A stretch of DNA of 14,217 bases from an uncultured Halomicronema sp. (GCA_937897665.1 CALCPB010000597.1:1-14217), one strand, 5' to 3'; shown: positions 1-6,904, counted from the stretch's first letter. Numbers and translations: made by a program. Notes: generated from the letters alone by a model not told the origin.

Positions 1-38
1 CGTAATGTGGTGGTGGGGGGGGAAGCGTAACCGCAGTG

Positions 39-986
39 ATGCGCTTATCCCAGGGGCAGTTAACCCTGCTGGAGTATTGTCCTCGGCGGTTTCAGCACTC
101 GATTTTAGAGTCGCTGTCGGTACCGTCATCGCCGACATTGCTAGCCGCGCAACAGTGGGGCGATCGCTTTCACTTACTGATGCAGCAGCGTGAGATGGGG
201 TTGCCCATTGACCCAGTGCTAGCCCACGATGATGAACTGCAAACCTGTGTAAGTCGCCTGCAGGCGGCAGCGCCTGACTTATTTGACTCGACAGATGAAA
301 GCTGGCGGCAAAGCGAGCATGAGCGATCGTTTGTGCTCAACGGCTACTGGTTTACCGTGGTGTATGACCTGCTGCGGCAGTGGAATGCGGCTTCATCCCC
401 TGGTGACCGGGCCGAAATCATTGACTGGAAAACCTATCTCAAACCCCGAACCGCAAAGTTTCTGCGGCGAGAATGGCAGACGCGCCTTTACCTCTACAGC
501 TTGGTCGAGACGACGGACTATCGTCCTGAGCAAATCTCGATGACCTACTGGTTCGTGCGGGTAACCGATCCGGAGGCCCCGCAACCCACGCCACAAAAGG
601 TCTGTTTGCCCTATTCTGACCAAGCGCATCAAGCGACCCATCGGCAGCTAACCCAGCTGACCCAGCAGTTCACCGCCCTACTAGAGGGGGGAATGCCGTT
701 TCCTCAACTGCCCATTGATAGCCAGAAATGCGCAGACTGTCCCTTTGCGGTGCGCTGTCCGTATCGGCCAAGTCAGTCTAGCATCTGCGCCTGCTCTTCC
801 GGCAAAATAGCCCCCTCGACCGGGCAGACCTGCAGACAGATGCCACAGTCGATGCAGGTAGAAAAGTCGATCCAATACCAGTCGGTGCCTTTTTTGTTTT
901 TACCCGGCCCTTCGTGGATACAGGCAACGGGGCAGGCATCGACGCAATCGGCGACACCCTCGCACACATTGGTCACAATCGTGTGA
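39..986 (+). CDS. Cas4/RecB-like PD-(D/E)XK nuclease with Fe-S cysteines
   Basis: Predicted iron-sulfur nuclease of the RecB/Cas4/AddB-type PD-(D/E)XK superfamily, expected to cut DNA; the cellular pathway is unknown. Counting from the GTG at 36, visible motifs are YCPRRF with Cys15, Glu96, Asp111 in VVYDLL, the core IIDWKTY (Asp130, Lys132) and the Q148xxxY152 helix motif. Cys232, Cys235 and Cys241 then form CADC-x5-C. Cys15 plus this C-terminal trio is the usual four-ligand [4Fe-4S] arrangement of the family. I chose the ATG at 39 (MRLSQ) over the adjacent GTG because the family usually starts with such a short lead; a G-rich SD-like stretch lies upstream. The domain is complete by about base 758. 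The frame then runs about 230 nt further, antisense through the whole ferredoxin gene to TGA at 984. The last 70 or so residues therefore look like antisense translation, and the native stop may have been lost. Nuclease call fairly sure; C-terminus doubtful. Confidence 0.78.
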   Translation: MRLSQGQLTLLEYCPRRFQHSILESLSVPSSPTLLAAQQWGDRFHLLMQQREMGLPIDPVLAHDDELQTCVSRLQAAAPDLFDSTDESWRQSEHERSFVLNGYWFTVVYDLLRQWNAASSPGDRAEIIDWKTYLKPRTAKFLRREWQTRLYLYSLVETTDYRPEQISMTYWFVRVTDPEAPQPTPQKVCLPYSDQAHQATHRQLTQLTQQFTALLEGGMPFPQLPIDSQKCADCPFAVRCPYRPSQSSICACSSGKIAPSTGQTCRQMPQSMQVEKSIQYQSVPFLFLPGPSWIQATGQASTQSATPSHTLVTIV

Positions 987-991
987 GACAT
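773..991 (-). CDS. Two-cluster (bacterial-type) ferredoxin, 72 aa
   Basis: Small soluble electron carrier with two Fe-S clusters. Cysteines lie at 10, 16, 20 and 24 (first set, ending CPVAC) and at 46, 49, 52 and 56 (CIDCGICLQVCP, the classic CxxCxxCxxxCP motif). The first set has Cys10-x5-Cys16 instead of CxxCxxC. This resembles the FdxA/7Fe layout, so the first cluster might be 3Fe-4S or an unusual 4Fe-4S. The region between the sets (EGPGKNKKGTDWYWID) matches what I recall of a conserved cyanobacterial ferredoxin, possibly the Fed8/Ssr3184 type of Synechocystis; that equivalence is from memory. The ATG at 989-991 has an AAAGGAG site 5 nt upstream, so the start is secure. The whole gene lies antisense inside the 3' extension of the convergent nuclease frame. 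Redox partner and regulation cannot be read from the sequence. Confidence 0.9.
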   Translation of the reverse strand: MSHTIVTNVCEGVADCVDACPVACIHEGPGKNKKGTDWYWIDFSTCIDCGICLQVCPVEGAILPEEQAQMLD

Positions 992-1083
992 AGAACTCCT
1001 TTATTCGCGGCTTAAGACAGGGGTTGTAATACCACCAGCCTATTTCCTGGGAATTAATTTTCCGCAGAGAAATTACAGCTGCT

Positions 1084-1271
1084 TTAGTTTACCGTTTCAA
1101 TCGCAGGGGGGCTGTCCTCAGTAATCCAAGCAATGCGACTAATGCGGCGATCGCGGGCGCGATCGCGAATAAGGGCCGCGTCGTCCTCCGGTTCTAGATA
1201 CAGCTCAACTCGCATCAGCGCGTTGCCCTCGCGTCGGGCAAATGCCCTGTGCCTAAAAGGGCCTGATGGAG
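1084..1271 (-). pseudogene. Out-of-frame remnant of the hisZ C-terminal extension
   Basis: Just after the HisZ residues FNVE, the expected continuation is found in a second frame: LHQALLGTGHLPDA, on bases 1271 down to 1230. A family-like end is found in the third frame from about 1230 to 1084: REGNALMRVELYL, then RDRRISRIAW, ending at TAA. The first shift is explained by one lost base, with GAAATCTC standing where GAAGATCTC would read Glu-Asp-Leu. The second needs an out-of-frame deletion of roughly 20-45 codons between LPDA and REGN, because the middle of the usual extension is absent. These are at least two separate lesions in the same 3' end. The frame changes are seen directly; the comparison with full-length cyanobacterial HisZ is from memory, and a sequencing error could explain the single-base event. 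Confidence 0.72.
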
Positions 1272-2218
1272 ATTTCGACATTAAACATAAAGCCGATGCC
1301 GGGGTAGCTGCGGCCCTTCGGGTCGAACACCCCTAGCAGATTGTCGTAGCGGCCGCCTTTGCCGACCACCTGTCGGCCCTGGGGCATGTTGGCCACGACC
1401 TCGAATACCATGCCGGTGTAGTAATCAAAGGATTGGATCAGGCTGAGATCTAGGATGAAGGGTTGATCTGGATCGGCACTTTGCAACAGTTCGACTAAGG
1501 ACTTCAGCTCATGGACGAGCGCCTGCTGGTCTGACGTCAGATCGAACTGGCTCACAGCTTGCAGCACGTCCTGCGGGCGACCCCTCAGATCGAGCATTTG
1601 CAAGGCGCGCTGCCGCAACTCATCCGCAACATCCAGGGTTTCTAGCGTGATGCGGTCTAAATGGGCGATCGCCTCTCGCACGGTTTTCCGCAGCGGTTGC
1701 GGAAATACTTCCAGCAGTGAACGGGTTAGGCCCGCATTGCCTAAGATCAGCTGCCAGTCGGTGAGCTGCAGCGTGTTCACACAGCTCAACAGCAGTCGAA
1801 TCGTTTCTGCATCAGACAACAGCCCCCGCGTACCCAGCAGCTCGACCCCGGCCTGATAGTATTCTTGCTGACCCGCTTGGGTGCCGGTTTTGGCACGGCT
1901 AAAAACGTTAGCCGTGTAGTAAAGGCGTTGAGGATAGGTGACTTGCGCCATGCGAGTCACCGCAGCCCTGGCGATCGAGGCGGTGAGTTCTGGCCGCAGG
2001 CCCAGCCGCTCTTGGCCGTCTCCCTGCAGCTGAATCACCGACGATTGGGCGATCGCCCCGCCTGCCATTAACGTATCGAGGCTTTCGACCGTTGAGGTGA
2101 TGATGCGGTGATAGCCCCACCGCTGAAACATTTGCTCTAGTCGACCTTCAATCCAATACTTTTGGGCCACATCGAGCGGCAGCAAATCGCGGGTGCCCGA
2201 TGGCGGTTGATAACTCAT
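1253..2218 (-). CDS. hisZ: ATP phosphoribosyltransferase regulatory subunit HisZ (3'-truncated frame)
   Basis: HisZ is a histidyl-tRNA-synthetase paralogue that has no aminoacylation role. It assembles with the short form of HisG and makes the first step of histidine synthesis responsive to histidine. The HisRS-like core is visible: PPSGTRDLLP near residue 5, class II motif 2 around LGLRPELTASIARA, the HisRS-A-type segment QSFDYYTGMVFEV, and the motif 3 region GGRYDNLLGVF followed by GIGFMFNVE. The start ATG abuts the stop of the upstream J-domain gene (TAAATG), which implies translational coupling. The open frame is 321 aa, while cyanobacterial HisZ is usually around 400 aa from memory. The missing C-terminal part is still recognisable in other frames downstream (see next entry). 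The catalytic-like core is intact, and short HisZ proteins of similar length exist in other bacteria, so function may survive. Confidence 0.88.
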   Translation of the reverse strand: MSYQPPSGTRDLLPLDVAQKYWIEGRLEQMFQRWGYHRIITSTVESLDTLMAGGAIAQSSVIQLQGDGQERLGLRPELTASIARAAVTRMAQVTYPQRLYYTANVFSRAKTGTQAGQQEYYQAGVELLGTRGLLSDAETIRLLLSCVNTLQLTDWQLILGNAGLTRSLLEVFPQPLRKTVREAIAHLDRITLETLDVADELRQRALQMLDLRGRPQDVLQAVSQFDLTSDQQALVHELKSLVELLQSADPDQPFILDLSLIQSFDYYTGMVFEVVANMPQGRQVVGKGGRYDNLLGVFDPKGRSYPGIGFMFNVEISIRPF

Positions 2219-3181
2219 TTACTTTTGCTTGCCTCCAAACAGCCCAAACAGCCCACCCTTTGACTTTGAGGACTTGGATTGGGAGGCCTTAGATGTCGAT
2301 GCCGCCTTCGAAGCGGCGGTCGACCCGGATGTCTCTGACGTGACGTTGAGCTTCGCATCTAACTGTTGGGCTAAGTCATTACTGGGATCGATCGCGATCG
2401 CCCGCTTCAGGTGAATCTTGGCCATCTTGGCCTGGCCCGCCGCCAGATAATATTCCGCTAAATGGCTATGGCAACGCACGTTGGTGGGGTGAGATTTGAC
2501 CGCCTCTCGCATTTCCATAATGGCTCGAGAATATTCCTTGCGGCGGGCAAACTCGCGGGCGCGGTTGAGGTAGCTGTCGATAATCGATTCTCGCTGCCGT
2601 TTCGGAGAGAGGGGAACGGTGTTTTTTTTCTGGGTTGCCGCTGAAGCGTCTCCGGTTACCGCGCCAGGGCTATTTTGCGCCGAAGTTACAGTCGGCGATG
2701 CGCCGTTGCCGCCAGCCGCTGTGCTGACTAAATAAGCCAAATTCAGCTCGCTAATCTGGCCCGTCACCGCCAAAACCTGGTCCAAAGAGTCGTATTGCGC
2801 TTCGGCCAGTTGTTTCAAGCTGTTGGTATACAGCGGCCCCGCATTTTGACTACCCACTAAGGCTTTTGCCGGTTCAGAGGTTAAGTTGACTGATGACTGC
2901 CCACTCAGCTGCTTACCCCGTAATCGCAGCACCACCAAATGCTCCGTCATGGTTTTTTCTTGCGTGAGCGTTTCGTAGGCGGGGTTGACCAGCTTCGACA
3001 GCAGTTCGTTGGCCTGCTGCTTCTCGGCATCGGTGCTGGTGCGCAAGCTATCAGGGTGTAGTTTGCGGGCAATCTTGAGATATCGCTTCCGAATCTGTTT
3101 GGCATCAGCGTCGATTGAGACACCCAAAATCGCATGGTAGTCAGTCAAGTCAAATTGAAACAAACCCTGTTCAATATTCAT
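2219..3181 (-). CDS. J-domain (DnaJ-like) protein with C-terminal TPR repeats
   Basis: Probable cytosolic co-chaperone or scaffold. Residues 13-75 form a J domain (DYHAILGVS, then helix II and the HPD triad at 42-44), which would stimulate an Hsp70/DnaK ATPase. There is no Gly/Phe region or zinc finger, so this is not a canonical DnaJ. A low-complexity middle part (about 150-195) leads to two TPR units at roughly 203-236 and 237-270 (SRAIMEMREAVKSHP, then a repeat ending KRAIAIDPSN). These suggest client or partner binding. The tail from 281 is rich in Ser, Ala and Lys and ends GGLFGLFGG, which is odd and possibly a short docking peptide. ATG at 3179-3181 has GGGGGAG about 13 nt upstream, a little far. 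The stop touches the hisZ start, so the two genes are very likely cotranscribed; no functional link to histidine synthesis is evident. Confidence 0.85.
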   Translation of the reverse strand: MNIEQGLFQFDLTDYHAILGVSIDADAKQIRKRYLKIARKLHPDSLRTSTDAEKQQANELLSKLVNPAYETLTQEKTMTEHLVVLRLRGKQLSGQSSVNLTSEPAKALVGSQNAGPLYTNSLKQLAEAQYDSLDQVLAVTGQISELNLAYLVSTAAGGNGASPTVTSAQNSPGAVTGDASAATQKKNTVPLSPKRQRESIIDSYLNRAREFARRKEYSRAIMEMREAVKSHPTNVRCHSHLAEYYLAAGQAKMAKIHLKRAIAIDPSNDLAQQLDAKLNVTSETSGSTAASKAASTSKASQSKSSKSKGGLFGLFGGKQK

Positions 3182-3337
3182 AGCTGGTTGGTGTCTCCCC
3201 CGCCTAATGAGGCATTGGCTGGTTGTCTACATGCGATGCATCATCCAAATCTTCCGCAATTTGCTGGAAATTGGCTAGCAACTTTACTGTTAAAGATCTT
3301 ATCGATAGTTGTCTCAATAACGGTCAAAAAATTTTCC

Positions 3338-4183
3338 CTATTCAGCGATTGTGATCGGGTGAAAATGCTCTAGGGGTTTTATTTGTTCTAACACTTGGCT
3401 AAGGATAGTGTGGATGCGACCATTTGTGGCCAAAATTCTGCCCGACTGCAAATCAAAGGCCGTTTCGTCATAGGCGGTCACGCACCCGCCGGCCTCTTCA
3501 ACCAGCACGACCCCGGCAGCCAAATCCCATGGTGAGAGTCCTCGCTCCCAATAGCCATCGAGGCGGCCACAGGCCACGTAGGCGAGGTCGATTGAGGCCG
3601 CACCGCCGCGCCGCACCCCCTGAGTTAAATGGGTCAAGTGGCAAAACTCGGCGTAATTATTGTCGACTCGCTCATGGCGATCGTAGGCAAATCCTGTGAC
3701 GAGTAGACTGTCGGCCAATTTGGGCGTGTTTGAGACGCGAATAGAGCGCCGGTTCAACGTCGCCCCCTGCCCATTGGCCGCCCGAAACAGATCCTCGCGA
3801 AAGGGGTCAAAGATCGCCCCCACGGCAGGATGGCCGTCAATCAACAGGCCAATCGACACGGCCGAAAAAGGGTAATGGTGAGTATAGTTCGTAGTACCAT
3901 CAAGCGGATCGATGGCCCATAAAAAGGGGCTGTCTGCAGTAGTCCCGATCTCGCCAGACTCTTCCGCCAGGATAGGATGATCGGGCAAGTGACGGTGCAG
4001 CACGTCCAAAACCACGGCTTCGGCGGCTTTATCGGCCTCAGTGACGAGGTCGCCGGGTCGGCCTTTTTGCTCAATGTGCTCTAGCTTGCCCCAGTAATTT
4101 TGCAGCACTGCGCCTCCAGCCAGCGCCGCCTCAGTGGCGACCTCCAGGTAGCGGCTCAGATCCTGCTTACTCACATCAGTCAT
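3338..4183 (-). CDS. Inositol monophosphatase family protein (SuhB-like)
   Basis: Mg-dependent sugar/inositol phosphatase fold; likely substrates are inositol-1-phosphate or a related sugar phosphate, but specificity cannot be read from sequence. With MTDVSKQDLS as the start, metal-binding motifs are AEESGE (Glu74, Glu75), IDPLDGTTN (Asp92, Asp95) and SPWDLAAG (Asp220). The 281-aa length is normal for the family. An upstream in-frame ATG at 4202-4204 would add seven residues. I prefer the ATG at 4181-4183 because an AAGG site lies about 6 nt before it and relatives begin at the same point. The 3' neighbour is the J-domain gene on the same strand, 156 bp further on; that gap is AT-rich and contains TTGACC, which could be part of a promoter for the J-domain/hisZ pair. 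Confidence 0.9.
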   Translation of the reverse strand: MTDVSKQDLSRYLEVATEAALAGGAVLQNYWGKLEHIEQKGRPGDLVTEADKAAEAVVLDVLHRHLPDHPILAEESGEIGTTADSPFLWAIDPLDGTTNYTHHYPFSAVSIGLLIDGHPAVGAIFDPFREDLFRAANGQGATLNRRSIRVSNTPKLADSLLVTGFAYDRHERVDNNYAEFCHLTHLTQGVRRGGAASIDLAYVACGRLDGYWERGLSPWDLAAGVVLVEEAGGCVTAYDETAFDLQSGRILATNGRIHTILSQVLEQIKPLEHFHPITIAE

Positions 4184-4215
4184 GGCAGCCTTTTCGTGCA
4201 GCATAGTGTCTAGTC

Positions 4216-4259
4216 TAAGGGGCGGGCGATCGCTTTAGTTTAAGGAGCGGGCGATCGCT
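4216..4259. repeat. 19-bp tandem direct repeat containing HIP1
   Basis: TAAGGGGCGGGCGATCGCT at 4216-4234 recurs with one mismatch at 4241-4259, separated by TTAGTT. Each copy contains the HIP1 octamer GCGATCGC. The second copy encodes the last residues of the nuclease-like gene, whose TAA stop lies at its edge; the first lies in the leader of the phosphatase gene. It is probably a local duplication around a HIP1 site. Confidence 0.8.
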
Positions 4260-4803
4260 GGCGAAAGGCTTCAGGCGTTTCTCGCAGCGGATTGTCTGGA
4301 TTCCAGATGCCCCGCCCCAATAGCCGGGCGGATTCTTGGGCATAGAGCAGGTCAAGCCCATACTGCAGGTGGGGCAACTCAGCGGCGGCTAAATAGGCAC
4401 AGCCCTGTTCTAAAGTCGCCGCATTGATCAGCTCGCGTCCCTGCCAGCCATAGGCCCAGAGCCGATTGTAGACATCAGGCGTCCAGTCGTCAGTTTCCAG
4501 GCGAATAACCTGGTCTCTGAGGTCAGCTAAACAGTCACGGGCCGCTTCGCCCCAAGGTTCCTGGTCAAGATCAGGGGCCTGAATGCCGGTCAAACGAACC
4601 GTAGTAATAGGCAGATCGGGGCTCAACTCGGTCAGGAGTTCTAAGGTGTTGCCGCTCTTGGCATAGTCCACAGTAGCGGTCAGGGTCGCATCGGCCCCGT
4701 GACCGCTACTCGTGAGCCCCAACATGAGCAGGGCAATCGCGCCCGCTATCGACCAACGAGTATCGACCAAGCGATGCCAGATTCGCTGAATAATCCCAAA
4801 CAT
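4240..4803 (-). CDS. Secreted or membrane-anchored SNase-fold protein, active site altered
   Basis: Staphylococcal-nuclease (thermonuclease) fold protein. Starting at the ATG at 4801-4803 (MFGIIQR) gives 187 aa. A basic N-region is followed by the hydrophobic core IAGAIALLMLGL and GHGA-D, which looks like a signal peptide or membrane anchor. The fold signature is clear: VRLTGIQAPD, WGEAARDCL, YNRLWAYGW, then INAATLEQGCAYL. Against the S. aureus enzyme, both catalytic arginines seem present (VRL, YNR). The Ca-ligand Asp21 site reads Asn in SGNT, Asp40 is Gln and the base Glu43 is Asp. Catalysis may be weak or lost. The frame extends upstream to an ATG at 4822-4824 and a TTG at 4867-4869; none has a strong SD, so the start is uncertain. 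A binding rather than cutting role is possible. Confidence 0.72.
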   Translation of the reverse strand: MFGIIQRIWHRLVDTRWSIAGAIALLMLGLTSSGHGADATLTATVDYAKSGNTLELLTELSPDLPITTVRLTGIQAPDLDQEPWGEAARDCLADLRDQVIRLETDDWTPDVYNRLWAYGWQGRELINAATLEQGCAYLAAAELPHLQYGLDLLYAQESARLLGRGIWNPDNPLRETPEAFRQRSPAP

Positions 4804-4846
4804 GCTGCTGCATTCCGGTGCCATGACTGTGGGTTTGATCTGAGCG

Positions 4847-4876
4847 CTGAGAGTTGCGCGCTCGCACAACTCTCAG
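4847..4876. other. 10-bp perfect stem-loop upstream of the SNase-like gene
   Basis: CTGAGAGTTG at 4847-4856 pairs perfectly with CAACTCTCAG at 4867-4876 around a 10-nt loop. It lies about 110 nt beyond the ferredoxin stop and about 45 nt before the chosen start of the SNase-like gene, both on the minus strand. There is no following U-run, so it is either a weak terminator of the ferredoxin unit or a 5'-leader structure. Confidence 0.5.
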
Positions 4877-4982
4877 GGATGTGCCTGGGTAGGAAGATCA
4901 GGCTGGACAGAGAGTAATCAACCTCTAGAACCATTGGGTCAAACCCCAACCCGATTCAGTATGCCCGATTGGCGGTCACGGC

Positions 4983-5351
4983 TTAATCGTCTTCAATGGG
5001 CAGTCCAAAGCGGACCTTACCCTTGCCAAAGTAGCGCCCAAACTGCAGTTCATAGACTTCGTCTTCGTCTTGAGTCTCGACTTCTAAATCGGTGCGGGGA
5101 TAGCTCACACACAATAGTGCATACCCCTGAGATCGCAAGTCAGGCGATAACCCAACGGCTTCTGGTTGCTCGACTTCACCCGAGAGAATCCGCACGGCAC
5201 AGGTGGTGCAAGCGCCGTTGCGACAAGCAAATGGGAGCTTAGCGCCTTGGTTTTCAGCAGTTTGCAAGATATAGCGGTCTTCTGGCACCTCAGCGGTGTA
5301 GTCAGTGTCATGCTGCCGATGATGAATCGTGATGCGATGGGAGCAAGTCAT
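4983..5351 (-). CDS. Plant-type [2Fe-2S] ferredoxin, Fed2/FdC2-like
   Basis: Soluble one-electron carrier of 122 aa with the [2Fe-2S] ligands Cys43, Cys48, Cys51 (CRNGACTTC) and Cys81 (LLCVSYP). Unlike photosynthetic PetF it has a conserved C-terminal extension after the ferredoxin fold (VYELQFGRYFGKGKVR, then an acidic end). That extension identifies the Fed2 (Synechocystis Sll1382)/plant FdC2 group, a minor ferredoxin tied to low-iron adaptation rather than bulk photosynthetic electron flow; the assignment uses remembered family features. The start codon is ATG at 5349-5351; AAGG immediately before it is too close to be a good SD. The gene stands alone on the minus strand with 224 bp to the divergent tRNA gene, which must contain both promoters; no clear iron-responsive box was found by eye. 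Confidence 0.88.
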   Translation of the reverse strand: MTCSHRITIHHRQHDTDYTAEVPEDRYILQTAENQGAKLPFACRNGACTTCAVRILSGEVEQPEAVGLSPDLRSQGYALLCVSYPRTDLEVETQDEDEVYELQFGRYFGKGKVRFGLPIEDD

Positions 5352-5575
5352 GCCTTAAGGGAAACTCGGTAACAACGTTCGGGACGCGTGAAGCCATCCC
5401 GCTACCTGTCTATGCTCTCATAGGAGTTTGAGTTTGAGCGGGGTTGCCAAGATCGAGATGCGTCTCTTCTGCCCCTCCTCACGCGCAAATTTCCAGGGTG
5501 ATCGCCCTGCCGCCGCTTCAATTGTTTGATACTATATTCATCTACGATTCGTTCTTTATGGACGATCAAGACCTT

Positions 5576-5662
5576 GGAGAGATGGCCGAGTGGTTGAAGG
5601 CGCAGCACTGGAAATGCTGTTTAGAGGCAACTTTAACGAGGGTTCGAATCCCTCTCTCTCCG
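5576..5662 (+). tRNA. tRNA-Ser (anticodon GGA)
   Basis: A complete cloverleaf with a class II long variable arm. The acceptor stem GGAGAGA/TCTCTCC pairs perfectly with discriminator G at 5662. The D arm contains GCCGAGTGG and the anticodon arm is CAGCA-CTGGAAA-TGCTG with GGA at positions 34-36. The T arm is GAGGG-TTCGAAT-CCCTC. It reads UCC and UCU serine codons. CCA is not encoded, as is common in cyanobacteria. A T-run (GTTTTTATT) follows immediately and may end transcription. An AT-rich TATATT sits about 40 nt upstream, but no matching -35 was seen. Confidence 0.97.
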
Positions 5663-5833
5663 TTTTTATTATTAGCCGTAGATTGGTGGCAATCAGTCGA
5701 GCTCTCTGCGTGCTCTGAACGTTGATTTGCGCTGAGTCACCGTAGCGCCTGATTTGGGGCCGTTGTCTCGCTGCCGCCGCTTTCATTGCCGTTCTGCACA
5801 ATTGTAGAAAATGGGGCATTGGGCTTTGCCGCA

Positions 5834-5883
5834 CAACAGGCTCAGATTCAGCAGCTTTTCCACTGCTGAATCTGAGCCTGTTG
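5834..5883. repeat. Perfect 21-bp inverted repeat (long hairpin)
   Basis: Arms at 5834-5854 and 5863-5883 are perfectly complementary over 21 bp with an 8-nt loop CTTTTCCA. The stem is of mixed composition (contains GGCTCAGATT). No T-run follows on either strand, so it is not a canonical intrinsic terminator, although it could back up the ndk terminator 40 bp away or stop plus-strand transcripts from the tRNA side. No second copy was seen in this window. A short palindromic mobile repeat or MITE remnant is an alternative. Confidence 0.85.
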
Positions 5884-5924
5884 TTGAGTTGATGTGAGTT
5901 GGGTGATCAAGCATCAGACCGAAC

Positions 5925-5967
5925 AAAAAGCCGCTGCCGAGTGATTCATTCAACTCAGCAGCGGCTT
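5925..5967 (-). terminator. Rho-independent terminator of ndk
   Basis: On the minus strand AAGCCGCTGCTGAGT (5967-5953) pairs with ACTCGGCAGCGGCTT (5942-5928), with one G-U wobble and a 10-nt loop. It is followed directly by a T-run at 5929-5925. It lies about 45 nt past the ndk stop, the expected place and orientation. Confidence 0.85.
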
Positions 5968-6011
5968 GGGCTAACCATTGGCTCTCAGCTCTCGCCCAGA
6001 GACCCAAAAAC

Positions 6012-6461
6012 TTATTCGTACAGCCAGCCCTTGTTACTCGGTTCCCAGCTGGTCAACTCATCTTCTTGGAACCACAGCTTAATCTCTTGCTGAGCCGTCT
6101 CAATGGCATCAGAACCGTGAATCAAGTTACGACCAATCGTGATGCCAAAGTCGCCTCTGATGGTGCCGGGGGCCGACGAAATTGGGTTGGTCGCTCCAAT
6201 CAGGGTACGGCCTGACGCCACAACGCTGTCGCCTTCCCACACCATAGCCACAACGGGACTAGAGATAATAAATTCGACCAGACCCGCAAAGAAGGGTTTG
6301 TCTTTGTGAACGCCATAGTGCTTTTCGGCTAATTCTCGAGAAACCGCCATGAGCTTCATGCCGACTAAAGTGAAGCCCTTGCGCTCAAAGCGGCTAATCA
6401 CTTCGCCCACCAGCCCTCGCTGAACTCCGTCGGGCTTGATCATAATAAACGTGCGTTCCAC
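6012..6461 (-). CDS. ndk: Nucleoside diphosphate kinase
   Basis: Transfers the gamma-phosphate of ATP to nucleoside diphosphates through a phosphohistidine intermediate, balancing the NTP and dNTP pools in the cytosol. The 149-aa length is typical. It begins [19 protein letters not shown]; the active-site motif is [12 protein letters not shown] with the catalytic His near residue 115, and the end reads [15 protein letters not shown], usual for cyanobacterial enzymes. The start codon is GTG at 6459-6461, supported by TTAGGAGC about 9 nt upstream. The gene is monocistronic, with its own terminator downstream and a 443-bp divergent intergenic region upstream. Identification is secure. Confidence 0.97.
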   Translation of the reverse strand: MERTFIMIKPDGVQRGLVGEVISRFERKGFTLVGMKLMAVSRELAEKHYGVHKDKPFFAGLVEFIISSPVVAMVWEGDSVVASGRTLIGATNPISSAPGTIRGDFGITIGRNLIHGSDAIETAQQEIKLWFQEDELTSWEPSNKGWLYE

Positions 6462-6904
6462 AAATATCAGCTCCTAACATGCGGATAACCTTATCTATGC
6501 TGTGGAACAAGGTGACGTTTGTAAAGGTTCGGCGGTAACAAATCATGGCTGACGGTGCTGCTTCAGCGACATTTTTGCGACCTCAACGACAGTCCGGCTG
6601 CTGCGATTCACCAGTCTGCCAAGAGATCTGCCGGAGTATTGTAATTCCGTTCTTCTTGGCAGCTTCGGGCTTTGAGAATGCCAAGGTCGTCCCACAGTTC
6701 CCCCCCTTAGATTAAGCCAGCGGCAATCTGCTGGGTTCCACTAAACTGTGATGCCTGAAGAAATTCCGCTGCAGAGAAAGGTACTCACGTTGTTCCAGAG
6801 TGGCGTCGATGTTACAACTCCTAATGAACAGGGGGATTTTCACAAAATCTCTGACTCCGTGCTATCTGTAAATGACCGTTTGTGTAGAGAAATTTGGTGG
6901 AATT
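6462..6904. other. Divergent intergenic region between ndk and the DUF937-like gene
   Basis: No convincing gene. It must hold the promoters for both flanking genes. The only structure noticed is a 9-bp inverted repeat, CTGCCAAGA at 6616-6624 and TCTTGGCAG at 6654-6662, with a 29-nt spacer; its arms could be a regulator site but nothing specific supports that. A frame from 6748 lacks an SD and protein-like composition. Confidence 0.6.

Larger units (their letters stand above)
5663..6011. other. Gene-free stretch between tRNA-Ser and ndk
   Basis: No supportable gene. The stretch holds a perfect 21-bp inverted repeat and the ndk terminator, listed separately. Short frames crossing it are mirror readings of these hairpins. 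Confidence 0.7.

Noticed and set aside
5783..6007. Minus-strand 74-codon frame downstream of ndk
   Set aside because: It crosses both hairpins, and much of its sequence is dictated by the inverted repeats and the ndk terminator.
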